Origin: Tragulus kanchil
Lineage: Eukaryota > Chordata > Mammalia > Artiodactyla > Tragulidae
DNA length: 64,000 nucleotides
Assembly (NCBI GenBank): GCA_022376925.1
Contig: JAIOJX010000025.1
Coordinates: forward strand, 9,889,141 to 9,953,140
Direction of reading: 5' to 3'
Part shown: positions 47,470 through 60,811 of the stretch, piece by piece
Layout of the letters: each line of letters opens with the position of its first letter
How positions within the stretch are numbered: the stretch's first letter is position 1
Notes under the pieces: model-generated
The model's database searches: none
Seen by the model: the letters and a program-made list of their open reading frames with translations, nothing else
What the model was told of the DNA's origin: nothing
Program-made: the position numbers and the translations under genes

Positions 47470-47960
47470 CCTCTCTTAAATGATCTGGCCCCTCGTTGCC
47501 TCTCTGACCACACTGCTCTGCCCCAGCATTCCCAGCCCCCTCATGACTCCTGACACACACGAAGTACATTTTGTCTATGAACAGTCTGTGCTTCTGGTTT
47601 CTCTGCCTGCAGTGCTCTTTGTCAAGATACCTATGTTTTTATCTCCCTCACTTCCTCAACTCTTTTCTAAAATGTCATGGTCTCAGGGAGAACTTTTCTG
47701 ATGACCTTGTTGTTATATTTGCCACCCTTGGCCCCACATTCCCTATTCCCTTCTATGCTTAATTTTTTCTCCTTAGCATTGTTTTAATTGTACCTATGCC
47801 AGTAAAACCTATCTATGTACCTAACATCTAGGTCTGTTTGTCTGTCTATTTGTATTTAGCTACGTTTGACTATCTAGTTTATTGTATGACTTCCTCAGTA
47901 GATTGAAAGTTCCTTGGGAAGCTATATTTAGCTGTTCATTTCTATATAACCAGGAGCTTT
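47470..47960 (+). mobile_element. L2 LINE 3' end
   Basis: aaatgatctggcccctcgtt, tctctgcctgcagtgctctt, atggtctcagggagaacttt, atatttgccacccttggccc, a cagtagattgaaagttcct end: the L2 order. Short frames here follow the repeat. Confidence 0.7.
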
Positions 47961-47964
47961 TTTC

Positions 47965-48150
47965 AGTATCTGCCTATAATGCATGAGCTGCAGAAAACGT
48001 AGGTTCAGTTCCTGGGTCAATAAGATCCTCTGGAGGAGGAAATGGCAACCCACTCCAGTGTTCTTGCCTGGGAAACCCCATGGACAGAGGAGCCTGGTGG
48101 GCTATACTCCGTGGGATCTCAAAGAGTTGGACACAATTAAACATACATAC
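47965..48150 (+). mobile_element. Bov-tA SINE
   Basis: tatctgcctataatgcatga, then gcaacccactccagtgttct, gaggagcctggtgggctata, aaagagttggacacaattaa and a short ACAT/CA tail. Head truncated. Confidence 0.88.
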
Positions 48151-48840
48151 ACACACCGACCCCCACTCCCCCAGTAAAATGCCCAATTACCTTTCATTGA
48201 AGGAAGAAATTGCTGAAACATCTATTGGAAGCGCTGTGCTGGATTCAACTGGTTTCTCAGTTCACTGTTGTGTTCCGTGAAACAGGATTCTCAACTTTTG
48301 TCTCTCACTCTCCTTTTTCACAGTCAGTTCCTTTACCTGGTTTAAGTGAAGAAGTTTAGAGATCATTTCACTGCTTGAGGATTCTCTTGCATTCTCACCC
48401 CCAATTCCAAGCAAATTTTTCAAGTTGATCTTTAAAGAAAAGATCATGTCTTCCTAGAAAAGATGAACCTTCACTCTTTCATAGTATAACATATATCAAT
48501 ATAAAAAATTAAATATAAATAAGTAGGTCAAACCGAGTCAAAAAATAGTGAAAAGTAAAGATTGTATTAATTTCCAGATTATAGACTAGGCCTCTAAATA
48601 AATGTATTTTTGCAAAAAATCTATGTATGCATTTTAGAAAAACATAGAATAGCCTTTCATCACATTTTGTTTGCTGGGAACTGCATATAAAATGAGCTCA
48701 TGTTGAATAACTTCAGCTATGGTAGTTTAAAATAGAATGACTACTGGAAGGTATTTCAACAGAATATTATGACCTATTTCCAGATTAAGAAAAAACTGGA
48801 TTATTTTAGGGAAGATAAAATAGCACATGAGTGGATTTAA

Positions 48841-49036
48841 GGGCTCCCTTGGTGGCTCAGTGGTAAGGAATCTACCTGCAGGAGATGCAGGTTTGATTCC
48901 AGGGTTGGAAAGATCCCTTGAAGAAGGCAATGGCAACCCACTGCAGTATCCTTGCCTGGAAAATCCCATTGACAGAGGAGCCTGGTGGATGGGCTACCAT
49001 CCATGGGGTTACAAAGAGTCAAACAGAACAGAACAA
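48841..49036 (+). mobile_element. Bov-tA SINE
   Basis: gggctcccttggtggctcag tRNA-like head, a ctacctgcaggagatgcagg stretch, cagtatccttgcctggaaaa, gaggagcctggtggatgggc. Confidence 0.92.
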
Positions 49037-49983
49037 ATGTGGACTAAACAGCAAGTGGATTTAACACATGGTATTGAATTGCGAGGTGCTGTGAATGTCA
49101 TACAAGTCAGAGACCTAAGGCAAATGGATTTTAGAGAACTAGAATACAGACAGGAAATTTATACTTCAACATGGACAAAATGCAGATAGAACTAAAGGGA
49201 TAAAAGCCATACACATGGTGTCTTTTTGAAAATTAGTTCATGCAGTATATTGTGAACTGATTGATATAGGGAGGTCTTAACCTGACAACTTCACAGTGAA
49301 CTAGAAATGAATTTTCAATGAAAGTGTTCTGTACAGTGGGGAAAGAAGGACCGTTCTGTCTTAGAAACGACGTTTTGGGTGCTGGATTCAACTGGTTTCT
49401 CAGTTCACTGTTGTGTTCCGTGAAACAGGATTCTCAACTTTTGTCTCTCACTCTCCTTTTTCACAGTCAGTTCCTTTACCTGGTTTAAGTGAAGAAGTTT
49501 AGAGATCATTTCACTGCTTGAGGATTCTCTTGCATTCTCACCCCCAATTCCAAGCAAATTTTTCAAGTTGATCTTTAAAGAAAAGATCATGTCTTCCTAG
49601 AAAAGATGAACCTTCACTCTTTCATAGTATAACATATATCAATATAAAAAATTAAATATAAATAAGTAGGTCAAACCGAGTCAAAAAATAGTGAAAAGTA
49701 AAGATTGTATTAATTTCCAGATTATAGACTAGGCCTCTAAATAAATGTATTTTTGCAAAAAATCTATGTATGCATTTTAGAAAAACATAGAATAGCCTTT
49801 CATCACATTTTGTTTGCTGGGAACTGCATATAAAATGAGCTCATGTTGAATAACTTCAGCTATGGTAGTTTAAAATAGAATGACTACTGGAAGGTATTTC
49901 AACAGAATATTATGACCTATTTCCAGATTAAGAAAAAACTGGATTATTTTAGGGAAGATAAAATAGCACATGAGTGGATTTAA

Positions 49984-50152
49984 GGGCTCCCTTGGTGGCT
50001 CAGTGGTAATTTGATTCCAGGGTTGGAAAGATCCCTTGAAGAAGGCAATGGCAACCCACTGCAGTATCCTTGCCTGGAAAATCCCATTGACAGAGGAGCC
50101 TGGTGGATGGGCTACCATCCATGGGGTTACAAAGAGTCAAACAGAACAGAAC
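49984..50152 (+). mobile_element. Bov-tA SINE, second copy with a 25-base deletion
   Basis: Unit-2 duplicate of 48841-49036, missing 25 bases just after gctcagtggtaa in the head. The rest matches. Confidence 0.92.
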
Positions 50153-50339
50153 AAATGTGGACTAAACAGCAAGTGGATTTAACACATGGTATTGAATTGC
50201 GAGGTGCTGTGAATGTCATACAAGTCAGAGACCTAAGGCAAATGGATTTTAGAGAACTAGAATACAGACAGGAAATTTATACTTCAACATGGACAAAATG
50301 CAGATAGAACTAAAGGGATAAAAGCCATACACATGGTGT

Positions 50340-52260
50340 CTTTTTGAAAATTAGTTCATGCAGTATATTGTGAACTGATTGATATAGGGAGGTCTTAACC
50401 TGACAACTTCACAGTGAACTAGAAATGAATTTTCAATGAAAGTGTTCTGTACAGTGGGGAAAGAAGGACCGTTCTGTCTAGAAAACAGAAGAATCTTTTC
50501 ATTGAAATGCAAGCTAATAGAATTTTTAAAATTTGCCTAAAAGTATGAATTGTATACAGTGAAAAAAAGCATCACCTTGACTTCTCAAGTCTTCAAAGGC
50601 TAAAATGCAGAGAATGTCATGGTGGTAACTGTCAGTCTTTTAAATGGAAATTGGAGGAAAAGATCTAAGATTGTGTTACTGAACATGTTTTTTCATAATT
50701 ATGTTTCTAGACTGCTGCAAATGTATTTTCTAAAGGGATAAAAGAGTGATTATTCCAGTAGCCTCAACTCTGCTCTTTTATTAGAGTAACAGGTCTTTCT
50801 AAATGTCCTGATAACGAATTGGATTTAATTTGGGGCCAGAATAAGTGTGAGAAGAATTGCAAATTTAGATGGAAAATCAGGTAATCTGAATTATGTGACT
50901 CAATATTTATATAGTCTGACAGCAATTGCAGGAACAATGTACTTAGGGTAAACCTTGCCACATAGTAACTCTGGGTAAAAAGAATCCTTTTTTTTTTTTT
51001 CATAGAAACCCAAACCACAAGAATTCCTAGTTCCAAATTCTTTCTTTTGCTTTTGTGGTTAATACTGATTGAAGAAGTCCAAGGAATGCAGAAAATGCTA
51101 TTTCCTGCATAGGGTTATTTCTTTTTTATTTTAAGGACATATTTATTTTTTAGATAGATTTATTTCTGAAAGATCAGAATAAAGAGTTTAAAAATGGATT
51201 ATTAACAGCAAACATGACTTTTTGCCTCTAATTTCAAACAGAAGATGGAGATGAAGGGCACCAAAATAAAATGACAAATCCTGTGGAAGTCTTCTTTTTG
51301 AAAATTAGTTCATGCAGTATATTGTGAACTGATTGATATAGGGAGGTCTTAACCTGACAACTTCACAGTGAACTAGAAATGAATTTTCAATGAAAGTGTT
51401 CTGTACAGTGGGGAAAGAAGGACCGTTCTGTCTAGAAAACAGAAGAATCTTTTCATTGAAATGCAAGCTAATAGAATTTTTAAAATTTGCCTAAAAGTAT
51501 GAATTGTATACAGTGAAAAAAAGCATCACCTTGACTTCTCAAGTCTTCAAAGGCTAAAATGCAGAGAATGTCATGGTGGTAACTGTCAGTCTTTTAAATG
51601 GAAATTGGAGGAAAAGATCTAAGATTGTGTTACTGAACATGTTTTTTCATAATTATGTTTCTAGACTGCTGCAAATGTATTTTCTAAAGGGATAAAAGAG
51701 TGATTATTCCAGTAGCCTCAACTCTGCTCTTTTATTAGAGTAACAGGTCTTTCTAAATGTCCTGATAACGAATTGGATTTAATTTGGGGCCAGAATAAGT
51801 GTGAGAAGAATTGCAAATTTAGATGGAAAATCAGGTAATCTGAATTATGTGACTCAATATTTATATAGTCTGACAGCAATTGCAGGAACAATGTACTTAG
51901 GGTAAACCTTGCCACATAGTAACTCTGGGTAAAAAGAATCCTTTTTTTTTTTTTCATAGAAACCCAAACCACAAGAATTCCTAGTTCCAAATTCTTTCTT
52001 TTGCTTTTGTGGTTAATACTGATTGAAGAAGTCCAAGGAATGCAGAAAATGCTATTTCCTGCATAGGGTTATTTCTTTTTTATTTTAAGGACATATTTAT
52101 TTTTTAGATAGATTTATTTCTGAAAGATCAGAATAAAGAGTTTAAAAATGGATTATTAACAGCAAACATGACTTTTTGCCTCTAATTTCAAACAGAAGAT
52201 GGAGATGAAGGGCACCAAAATACAACATTGTTACATTCAAGGGTGTATCCTGTGGAAGTC
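50340..52260 (+). repeat. Tandem duplication 16 (954-base unit)
   Basis: Units 50340-51293 and 51294-52260. Units differ near the end (aaaatgacaa versus a 25-base alternative, then atcctgtggaagtcttcttt in both). The junction shares tcttttt. The first 139 bases also lie at 49222-49360. Confidence 0.93.
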
Positions 52261-52418
52261 TTCTTTTTCCTCAAAATTTTTTCTTTACAAATCTTTTCAT
52301 ATGATTTCCAAATGTAATCTTTTTCACACAATACACAATTTGCCTTCTTTCATACTTCACTAGAAATGTGTTATGCTTGACTAACGTAATAATTAACATT
52401 AAATGATATTGTTCTTTC

Positions 52419-54538
52419 TTTGCCCTCCATTTATTATGCAGTTAGTGAATATTTAATTCATGAGATCTTAGGCTTATTTAGGAAAGACTGACTCTCATAA
52501 CTGCATTAATATCTGGCGAATGTGCCTTATCACAGTGTGTCTACGTTTTTGCTGTTCATTTTCTTGTGATAAGATTCCCAGGCAGAGCAAGACTTCAGAA
52601 GTAAGCCCACAGGGCTGCCTGGCAAGTTTATTTTGAGAAGGAAATAATCAATTTAGAGCTATTACTGCAAGAGTCCTTATCGAGCTCATTTCCTCATCTA
52701 ATGCTTCACAAGCTAATATTACATGTTTAGTAGCAACTTCAAAGAAACAGAACTGTGCTTTGTAGGTTTTATTAATGTGAAATTTCTCTGAGGGCACCAA
52801 GTGTTTGCCATTAACGTGACTACGATCCACAGACTTGCAAACATAGGTCATAAAAGCAGTACCAAAAACCTGCGCTGCTAGTCCAGGACACTATTAATGA
52901 GGTTCTGTTATTGTTAAATTACAAGGGCTGGGGCTAGGGGCATAGTATTGGGCTCCCAGTCTTGGTTTTTCTGCACTCCTTCTCCATTATGGGTCAGTAT
53001 GTTGAAAATAGTGAATTAGCCTGAAAATAATATAGTCAAAACAGTGCACTGACAGTGCCTACCTAGTACACACCCAGGTAACAATAGTGGAATTGTTTTT
53101 TCTTTTAAGTATGACACATTGAAATGTAAACTCTTATCCACACAGAGAAGCAATTGATGTTCCACAATAGAAGAGCAGAAAAGAAAACATTTAGGCTCGG
53201 CATGTGAGGCACTTGAAAGAAGAAGAGAGCTGATTTCAAGGAGAGAGCCTTGATCCTCCCCCAAAATTCTTCATTAAAAACATGAGTGATTATGTATCTT
53301 TGTCAAATCAGGATATCTTGGTGCCCCTTTCAAGACATTGTAGTGTTATTGCCTTTTGACCCTAAATGTGAGAATAGTTTTCTGTGTTACATATTTGACT
53401 AGACTCTTAGAGCAGATTTCTGTGTCAGTCAAGAGCAAACCCGAGGCAAACAGGAGATCATTTAATTAAATAGTGTCGTTTGCCCTTCCCCCATTTATTA
53501 TGCAGTTAGTGAATATTTAATTCATGAGATCTTAGGCTTATTTAGGAAAGACTGACTCTCATAACTGCATTAATATCTGGCGAATGTGCCTTATCACAGT
53601 GTGTCTACGTTTTTGCTGTTCATTTTCTTGTGATAAGATTCCCAGGCAGAGCAAGACTTCAGAAGTAAGCCCACAGGGCTGCCTGGCAAGTTTATTTTGA
53701 GAAGGAAATAATCAATTTAGAGCTATTACTGCAAGAGTCCTTATCGAGCTCATTTCCTCATCTAATGCTTCACAAGCTAATATTACATGTTTAGTAGCAA
53801 CTTCAAAGAAACAGAACTGTGCTTTGTAGGTTTTATTAATGTGAAATTTCTCTGAGGGCACCAAGTGTTTGCCATTAACGTGACTACGATCCACAGACTT
53901 GCAAACATAGGTCATAAAAGCAGTACCAAAACCTCGCTGCTAGTCCAGGACACTATTAATGAGGTTCTGTTATTGTTAAATTACAAGGGCTGGGGCTAGG
54001 GGCATAGTATTGGGCTCCCAGTCTTGGTTTTTCTGCACTCCTTCTCCATTATGGGTCAGTATGTTGAAAATAGTGAATTAGCCTGAAAACAATATAGTCA
54101 AAACAGTGCACTGACAGTGCCTACCTAGTACACACCCAGGTAACAATAGTGGAATTGTTTTTTCTTTTAAGTATGACACATTGAAATGTAAACTCTTATC
54201 CACACAGAGAAGCAATTGATGTTCCACAATAGAAGAGCAGAAAAGAAAACATTTAGGCTCGGCATGTGAGGCACTTGAAAGAAGAAGAGAGCTGATTTCA
54301 AGGAGAGAGCCTTGATCCTCCCCCAAAATTCTTCATTAAAAACATGAGTGATTATGTATCTTTGTCAAATCAGGATATCTTGGTGCCCCTTTCAAGACAT
54401 TGTAGTGTTATTGCCTTTTGACCCTAAATGTGAGAATAGTTTTCTGTGTTACATATTTGACTAGACTCTTAGAGCAGATTTCTGTGTCAGTCAAGAGCAA
54501 ACCCGAGGCAAACAGGAGATCATTTAATTAAATAGTGT
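52419..54538 (+). repeat. Tandem duplication 17 (about 1,064-base unit)
   Basis: Units 52419-53477 and 53479-54538. Unit 2 begins with a longer C/T run (cccttccccc versus ccctcc). Small differences near 52868/53930 and a T/C at about 53028/54090. Matching frames translate identically. Confidence 0.95.
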
Positions 54539-54711
54539 CTTTACTTGTCTTCTATAATTACCTACTTGAACACAGTTTCTTTTCCATTTCAAAACTACTA
54601 CCATTCGGTTCCATTACAGCTACCTCAGGAGGGTTGGTTTTTTTTAAAGGAAAAATTATTAGTTTTATTTATTAAGATTTTTTTATCATATGCTGAGTAA
54701 ATGAGTTCCAG

Positions 54712-56894
54712 AAAAGTCACGGAAGAGAAGTGCCCCCTTTTTAGGGTGGGTTGAACTGTGTGGACACTCCCGCAGTAAATGAACTGCAGCTGCACATGCT
54801 AGAACTGGTTCTAATGGCCAGAGTGAGAAAACCAAAACATCCCCTGGAATTTGGCTAGTGCTTTAGGAAAATAGGATAAAAATACGGAAATTATAGGAAA
54901 ATCATTAGCAGTTGTTTGGTTATTTTTCTGTGTCAATAGACTTTTGTTTAATATTTTAGATATTTGAGCAGTACTGTAAGAGTCTTTGTTTAGTTTCCTT
55001 CACATTAAAAATAGCAAATGGAGCAGCCGGCTTTTCAGAGTAGGGTTATAAATTAGAAAAAGAAGAGAGAAGAAAATGATATGGAACCTCTAAGTTAAAT
55101 AAACCCTCGTATCCAATTTAAGGTTTGTAAAGGAAAGAGATACACTGTAAGGGAGGCTTTTTTTTCTTTTTTGTCTTACAGTTAGCTATCAAAATACCTC
55201 TATAATGGATATTTGTTTAGAACTCAAAACCTATTGAAAGGGGAATATTTTTAGAGGGGAATCTTCCTTCCAATTAAAACAAAAATTGCAAAACTCTAAA
55301 CAAAATCTATGACAGGAAATGAAAGATAGGAAAGCACTTTTTTTTAAACAAATCATTATTTTAAATTTCCATATGATCCTTTGAAGGAGGTGTTTGGGGA
55401 TAGTTTTTCTAAAGCTCAGATGCTATAGAACTGTAGTATTTTATAAATGAGGTCAAGTCATTTTTACTGTAAAAATCAGTAAAGGGCAATGATTGGGTAG
55501 GAAATCTCAAAAACGAAACTTACATTTTTCAATTTTGGAACAACTGTTTTCATTTTCCTACAATCAAATCTAATACAATATGTGATTTAGCACAGAAAGG
55601 CCTTGAGCTGTTTAGGTTTAATGATTATTTGGTTTAATAATTCACATTTTATGGTATTCTATAAAGTGGCTCATAACATCCAGGTACTCTTCCACCTGAA
55701 TGCAACGAGGCAGTGAGGGTATATGCTCATCTCTCAGGCTGCCGATTTCTGGGACTCCATTGTATTTTAATCCTTTGGGAACCGTAAAGAGATAATAGGC
55801 TTAAAAGTCACGGAAGAGAAGTGCCCCTTTTAGGGTGGGTTGAACTGTGTGGACACTCCCGCAGTAAATGAACTGCAGCTGCACATGCTAGAACTGGTTC
55901 TAATGGCCAGAGTGAGAAAACCAAAACATCCCCTGGAATTTGGCTAGTGCTTTAGGAAAATAGGATAAAAATACGGAAATTATAGGAAAATCATTAGCAG
56001 TTGTTTGGTTATTTTTCTGTGTCAATAGACTTTTGTTTAATATTTTAGATATTTGAGCAGTACTGTAAGAGTCTTTGTTTAGTTTCCTTCACATTAAAAA
56101 TAGCAAATGGAGCAGCCGGCTTTTCAGAGTAGGGTTATAAATTAGAAAAAGAAGAGAGAAGAAAATGATATGGAACCTCTAAGTTAAATAAACCCTCGTA
56201 TCCAATTTAAGGTTTGTAAAGGAAAGAGATACACTGTAAGGGAGGCTTTTTTTTCTTTTTTGTCTTACAGTTAGCTATCAAAATACCTCTATAATGGATA
56301 TTTGTTTAGAACTCAAAACCTATTGAAAGGGGAATATTTTTAGAGGGGAATCTTCCTTCCAATTAAAACAAAAATTGCAAAACTCTAAACAAAATCTATG
56401 ACAGGAAATGAAAGATAGGAAAGCACTTTTTTTTAAACAAATCATTATTTTAAATTTCCATATGATCCTTTGAAGGAGGTGTTTGGGGATAGTTTTTCTA
56501 AAGCTCAGATGCTATAGAACTGTAGTATTTTATAAATGAGGTCAAGTCATTTTTACTGTAAAAATCAGTAAAGGGCAATGATTGGGTAGGAAATCTCAAA
56601 AACGAAACTTACATTTTTCAATTTTGGAACAACTGTTTTCATTTTCCTACAATCAAATCTAATACAATATGTGATTTAGCACAGAAAGGCCTTGAGCTGT
56701 TTAGGTTTAATGATTATTTGGTTTAATAATTCACATTTTATGGTATTCTATAAAGTGGCTCATAACATCCAGGTACTCTTCCACCTGAATGCAACGAGGC
56801 AGTGAGGGTATATGCTCATCTCTCAGGCTGCCGATTTCTGGGACTCCATTGTATTTTAATCCTTTGGGAACCGTAAAGAGATAATAGGCTTAAA
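54712..56894 (+). repeat. Tandem duplication 18 (1,091-base unit)
   Basis: Units 54712-55802 and 55803-56894. Unit 2 lacks two bases in the C/T run near 54735/55828. The junction shares aaa. Confidence 0.95.
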
Positions 56895-57083
56895 TCACAA
56901 ACCCTAAAGTCCTCTAGGGACAAGCAGAGAAGAGTTTGAAGAGAACCACTATCCAGTTGCTCAAGTTTGATCCTAAATGTTTCCCAGTTATTTTTTTCAA
57001 TTTTTGATTTCTGTTTGAGTTGACTTTAAATTTAGTTTCACTACCACTCATGAGCTCTTCCTTTTTAAAATATTTTTAAAAAC

Positions 57084-57150
57084 ATATATATATATATATA
57101 TATATATACATATGTATACATATACATATACATATGTATATATATATACA
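57084..57150. repeat. (TA)n/(TACA)n microsatellite
   Basis: AT run followed by catatgtatacatatac-type units. Copy at about 58170-58234 is one TA shorter. Confidence 0.9.
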
Positions 57151-58169
57151 CTTAAGATGTAGTTACTTTTCAGAAACTCTTTTCCTCTGGTATTCTTATT
57201 CCCCTTCTCATCCTTTTCTCTGTTTCTGTCCTTTATCTTAGTGCAAGTAAAATGCTTATAACTCTTATTCTATCTTGTCATAGAATGAAAGATTTATTCC
57301 CACCTATGTCTTCCATGACTGCTAGGTACAGGAGAAATGATAGACAACTTTCACCAAATATTGACATAATACATACCTTTCAGAAGTGGGTATGAAGGTC
57401 ATTTTCTAAATTTGTAAAAGTTACTATAGGCGATATAAGACTGCTATAAAAATTGCCTTTCAGGGAAAAAATGGCCAAATATTGCCAGTTTTACAAGGCT
57501 CATTAGTTATAATATCACACCTGCATTTATCAGAAATTCTATATTGATTGCAATTGTTTTTCACTTTCAACAAACTCAAACAGCATTAGCATCTATTTTG
57601 CAGTAAATTTATTTAGAAACCCTCCCTATCCTAGCTTCCTGAGAAAAGCACACTCAATATAATTAACATCATTTTTCCTATCTAGCTCTTTGCCATAATT
57701 TTTTCAATTTTGGAACAACTGTTTTCATTTTCCTACAATCAAATCTAATACAATATGTGATTTAGCACAGAAAGGCCTTGAGCTGTTTAGGTTTAATGAT
57801 TATTTGGTTTAATAATTCACATTTTATGGTATTCTATAAAGTGGCTCATAACATCCAGGTACTCTTCCACCTGAATGCAACGAGGCAGTGAGGGTATATG
57901 CTCATCTCTCAGGCTGCCGATTTCTGGGACTCCATTGTATTTTAATCCTTTGGGAACCGTAAAGAGATAATAGGCTTAAATCACAAACCCTAAAGTCCTC
58001 TAGGGACAAGCAGAGAAGAGTTTGAAGAGAACCACTATCCAGTTGCTCAAGTTTGATCCTAAATGTTTCCCAGTTATTTTTTTCAATTTTTGATTTCTGT
58101 TTGAGTTGACTTTAAATTTAGTTTCACTACCACTCATGAGCTCTTCCTTTTTAAAATATTTTTAAAAAC

Positions 58170-58234
58170 ATATATATATATATATATATATACATATGTA
58201 TACATATACATATACATATGTATATATATATACA
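58170..58234. repeat. (TA)n/(TACA)n microsatellite, second copy
   Basis: Unit-2 copy of 57084-57150 within duplication 19. Confidence 0.9.
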
Positions 58235-59313
58235 CTTAAGATGTAGTTACTTTTCAGAAACTCTTTTCCTCTGGTATTCTTATTCCCCTTCTCATCCTTT
58301 TCTCTGTTTCTGTCCTTTATCTTAGTGCAAGTAAAATGCTTATAACTCTTATTCTATCTTGTCATAGAATGAAAGATTTATTCCCACCTATGTCTTCCAT
58401 GACTGCTAGGTACAGGAGAAATGATAGACAACTTTCACCAAATATTGACATAATACATACCTTTCAGAAGTGGGTATGAAGGTCATTTTCTAAATTTGTA
58501 AAAGGTACTATAGACGATATAAGACTGCTATAAAAATTGCCTTTCAGGGAAAAAATGGCCAAATATTGCCAGTTTTACAAGGCTCATTAGTTATAATATC
58601 ACACCTGCATTTATCAGAAATTCTATATTGATTGCAATTGTTTTTCACTTTCAACAAACTCAAACAGCATTAGCATCTATTTTGCAGTAAATTTATTTAG
58701 AAACCCTCCCTATCCTAGCTTCCTGAGAAAAGCACACTCAATATAATTAACATCATTTTAGATTTTAAGTCCCTGATGTGCCATTTCACAAATGCATATG
58801 ATTTTTCTAAAACTTCAATTGCTCAGTTGTTGTTCCCATAAATGGTTGGAAATTCATACCATCACTTGCTGATTTTAACTTTAGTACTAAAGATACTGGA
58901 GGAAAAAAAAGTGAGTATATTTCACAATGATATAGCTGTGGAGGCCTCTGCATCATAGACTGGCCTGTCTGATGATGCCACATTTCAGCAACTAATGAGA
59001 AAAATCCAGTTTTTTCCCCTGTGGTTCTGATGATTCATAAGTTACTTCCTGCATCTGGATCAAGACTATATTTTACCAAGAGTCTTGTTATCCATTCCCT
59101 CTTCAGAAGTGAATTGTTCCCAGCAATATTCTTTTTCCCGAAAATATCTGTACCAAGCTACCAGGGAAAGAGTTTTCAGAACCATCCCTGAGGAAAGATT
59201 CTTATCTCTTTACCTGAATGGAAGGTACGTTTCATCCAAATTGGAAAGACCCTATTTATAGACCCAAACTTACTGATTATTTCATCTATTATACATATTT
59301 AGTTACTTACTAT

Positions 59314-59508
59314 GGGCTTCTCTGGTGGTCCAAATGGTAAAGAATCTGTCTGCAATGCAGGAGATCTGGATGAAGATTCCCTGGAGAATGGAATGGCAAC
59401 CCACTCCAGTATTCTTGCCTGGAGAATTCCATGGACAGAGAAGGCAGCCGGGCTGAAGTCCATGAGGTCACAAAGAGTTGGACATGACTTAGTGGCTAAC
59501 GCTACTGA
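59314..59508 (+). mobile_element. Bov-tA SINE
   Basis: gggcttctctggtggtccaa head, caatgcaggagatctggatg, cctggagaattccatggaca, agagttggacatgacttagt. No clear target-site duplication. Confidence 0.92.
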
Positions 59509-60377
59509 CTAGAGTGATAAATTTTCACATGCATAGCACACTGAAGATTGACTGAGTCATGGGTTAATGGCTCAGTATATATAATGTATATCCATTTCAT
59601 TTATCACAATTTATACGAGTCCATATATTTCCTATTCTTGAAGGAAAAAAACAATTTTTTAGTGGTATCCAGATTTGTCATGCCAGATTATTATGAATAA
59701 CTTTATCTTGGAGAATGATCAAAAGTAATTTGTGAAAGTATACTACATCTATCCATCCATCTGTTCATCCCTCCCTATCCTAGCTTCCTGAGAAAAGCAC
59801 ACTCAATATAATTAACATCATTTTAGATTTTAAGTCCCTGATGTGCCATTTCACAAATGCATATGATTTTTCTAAAACTTCAATTGCTCAGTTGTTGTTC
59901 CCATAAATGGTTGGAAATTCATACCATCACTTGCTGATTTTAACTTTAGTACTAAAGATACTGGAGGAAAAAAAAGTGAGTATATTTCACAATGATATAG
60001 CTGTGGAGGCCTCTGCATCATAGACTGGCCTGTCTGATGATGCCACATTTCAGCAACTAATGAGAAAAATCCAGTTTTTTCCCCTGTGGTTCTGATGATT
60101 CATAAGTTACTTCCTGCATCTGGATCAAGACTATATTTTACCAAGAGTCTTGTTATCCATTCCCTCTTCAGAAGTGAATTGTTCCCAGCAATATTCTTTT
60201 TCCGAAAATATCTGTACCAAGCTACCAGGGAAAGAGTTTTCAGAACCATCCCTGAGGAAAGATTCTTATCTCTTTACCTGAATGGAAGGTACGTTTCATC
60301 CAAATTGGAAAGACCCTATTTATAGACCCAAACTTACTGATTATTTCATCTATTATACATATTTAGTTACTTACTAT

Positions 60378-60572
60378 GGGCTTCTCTGGTGGTCCAAATG
60401 GTAAAGAATCTGTCTGCAATGCAGGAGATCTGGATGAAGATTCCCTGGAGAATGGAATGGCAACCCACTCCAGTATTCTTGCCTGGAGAATTCCATGGAC
60501 AGAGAAGGCAGCCGGGCTGAAGTCCATGAGGTCACAAAGAGTTGGACATGACTTAGTGGCTAACGCTACTGA
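60378..60572 (+). mobile_element. Bov-tA SINE, second copy
   Basis: Unit-2 duplicate of 59314-59508, identical in translation. Confidence 0.92.
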
Positions 60573-60811
60573 CTAGAGTGATAAATTTTCACATGCATAG
60601 CACACTGAAGATTGACTGAGTCATGGGTTAATGGCTCAGTATATATAATGTATATCCATTTCATTTATCACAATTTATACGAGTCCATATATTTCCTATT
60701 CTTGAAGGAAAAAAACAATTTTTTAGTGGTATCCAGATTTGTCATGCCAGATTATTATGAATAACTTTATCTTGGAGAATGATCAAAAGTAATTTGTGAA
60801 AGTATACTACA

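Larger units (their letters stand above)
48236..50478 (+). repeat. Tandem duplication 15 (1,118 to 1,143-base offset)
   Basis: Units 48236-49360 and 49379-50478, with an 18-base tail (49361-49378) before the junction. Unit 2 lacks 25 bases inside the SINE. Otherwise near-identical. Confidence 0.95.
56614..58759 (+). repeat. Tandem duplication 19 (1,086-base unit)
   Basis: Units 56614-57676 and 57700-58759, with a tail at 57677-57699. Differences: one TA unit fewer in the microsatellite of unit 2, and two substitutions (57422/58506 and 57430/58514). The first about 281 bases also occur at 55522-55802. Confidence 0.95.
50153..59313. other. Long SINE-free stretch, unassigned
   Basis: Apart from duplications 15-20 and microsatellites, I recognise no SINE, LINE or gene. 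Reverse frames at 52648-52851 and 53016-53264 (and copies at 53712 and 54078) have no known domain. Collapsed length is roughly 4 to 5 kb. Confidence 0.45.

Noticed and set aside
52648..54326. Paired reverse frames of 67 and 82 residues as a duplicated gene
   Set aside because: No start context, domain or similarity that I recognise; the pairing is explained by duplication 17.
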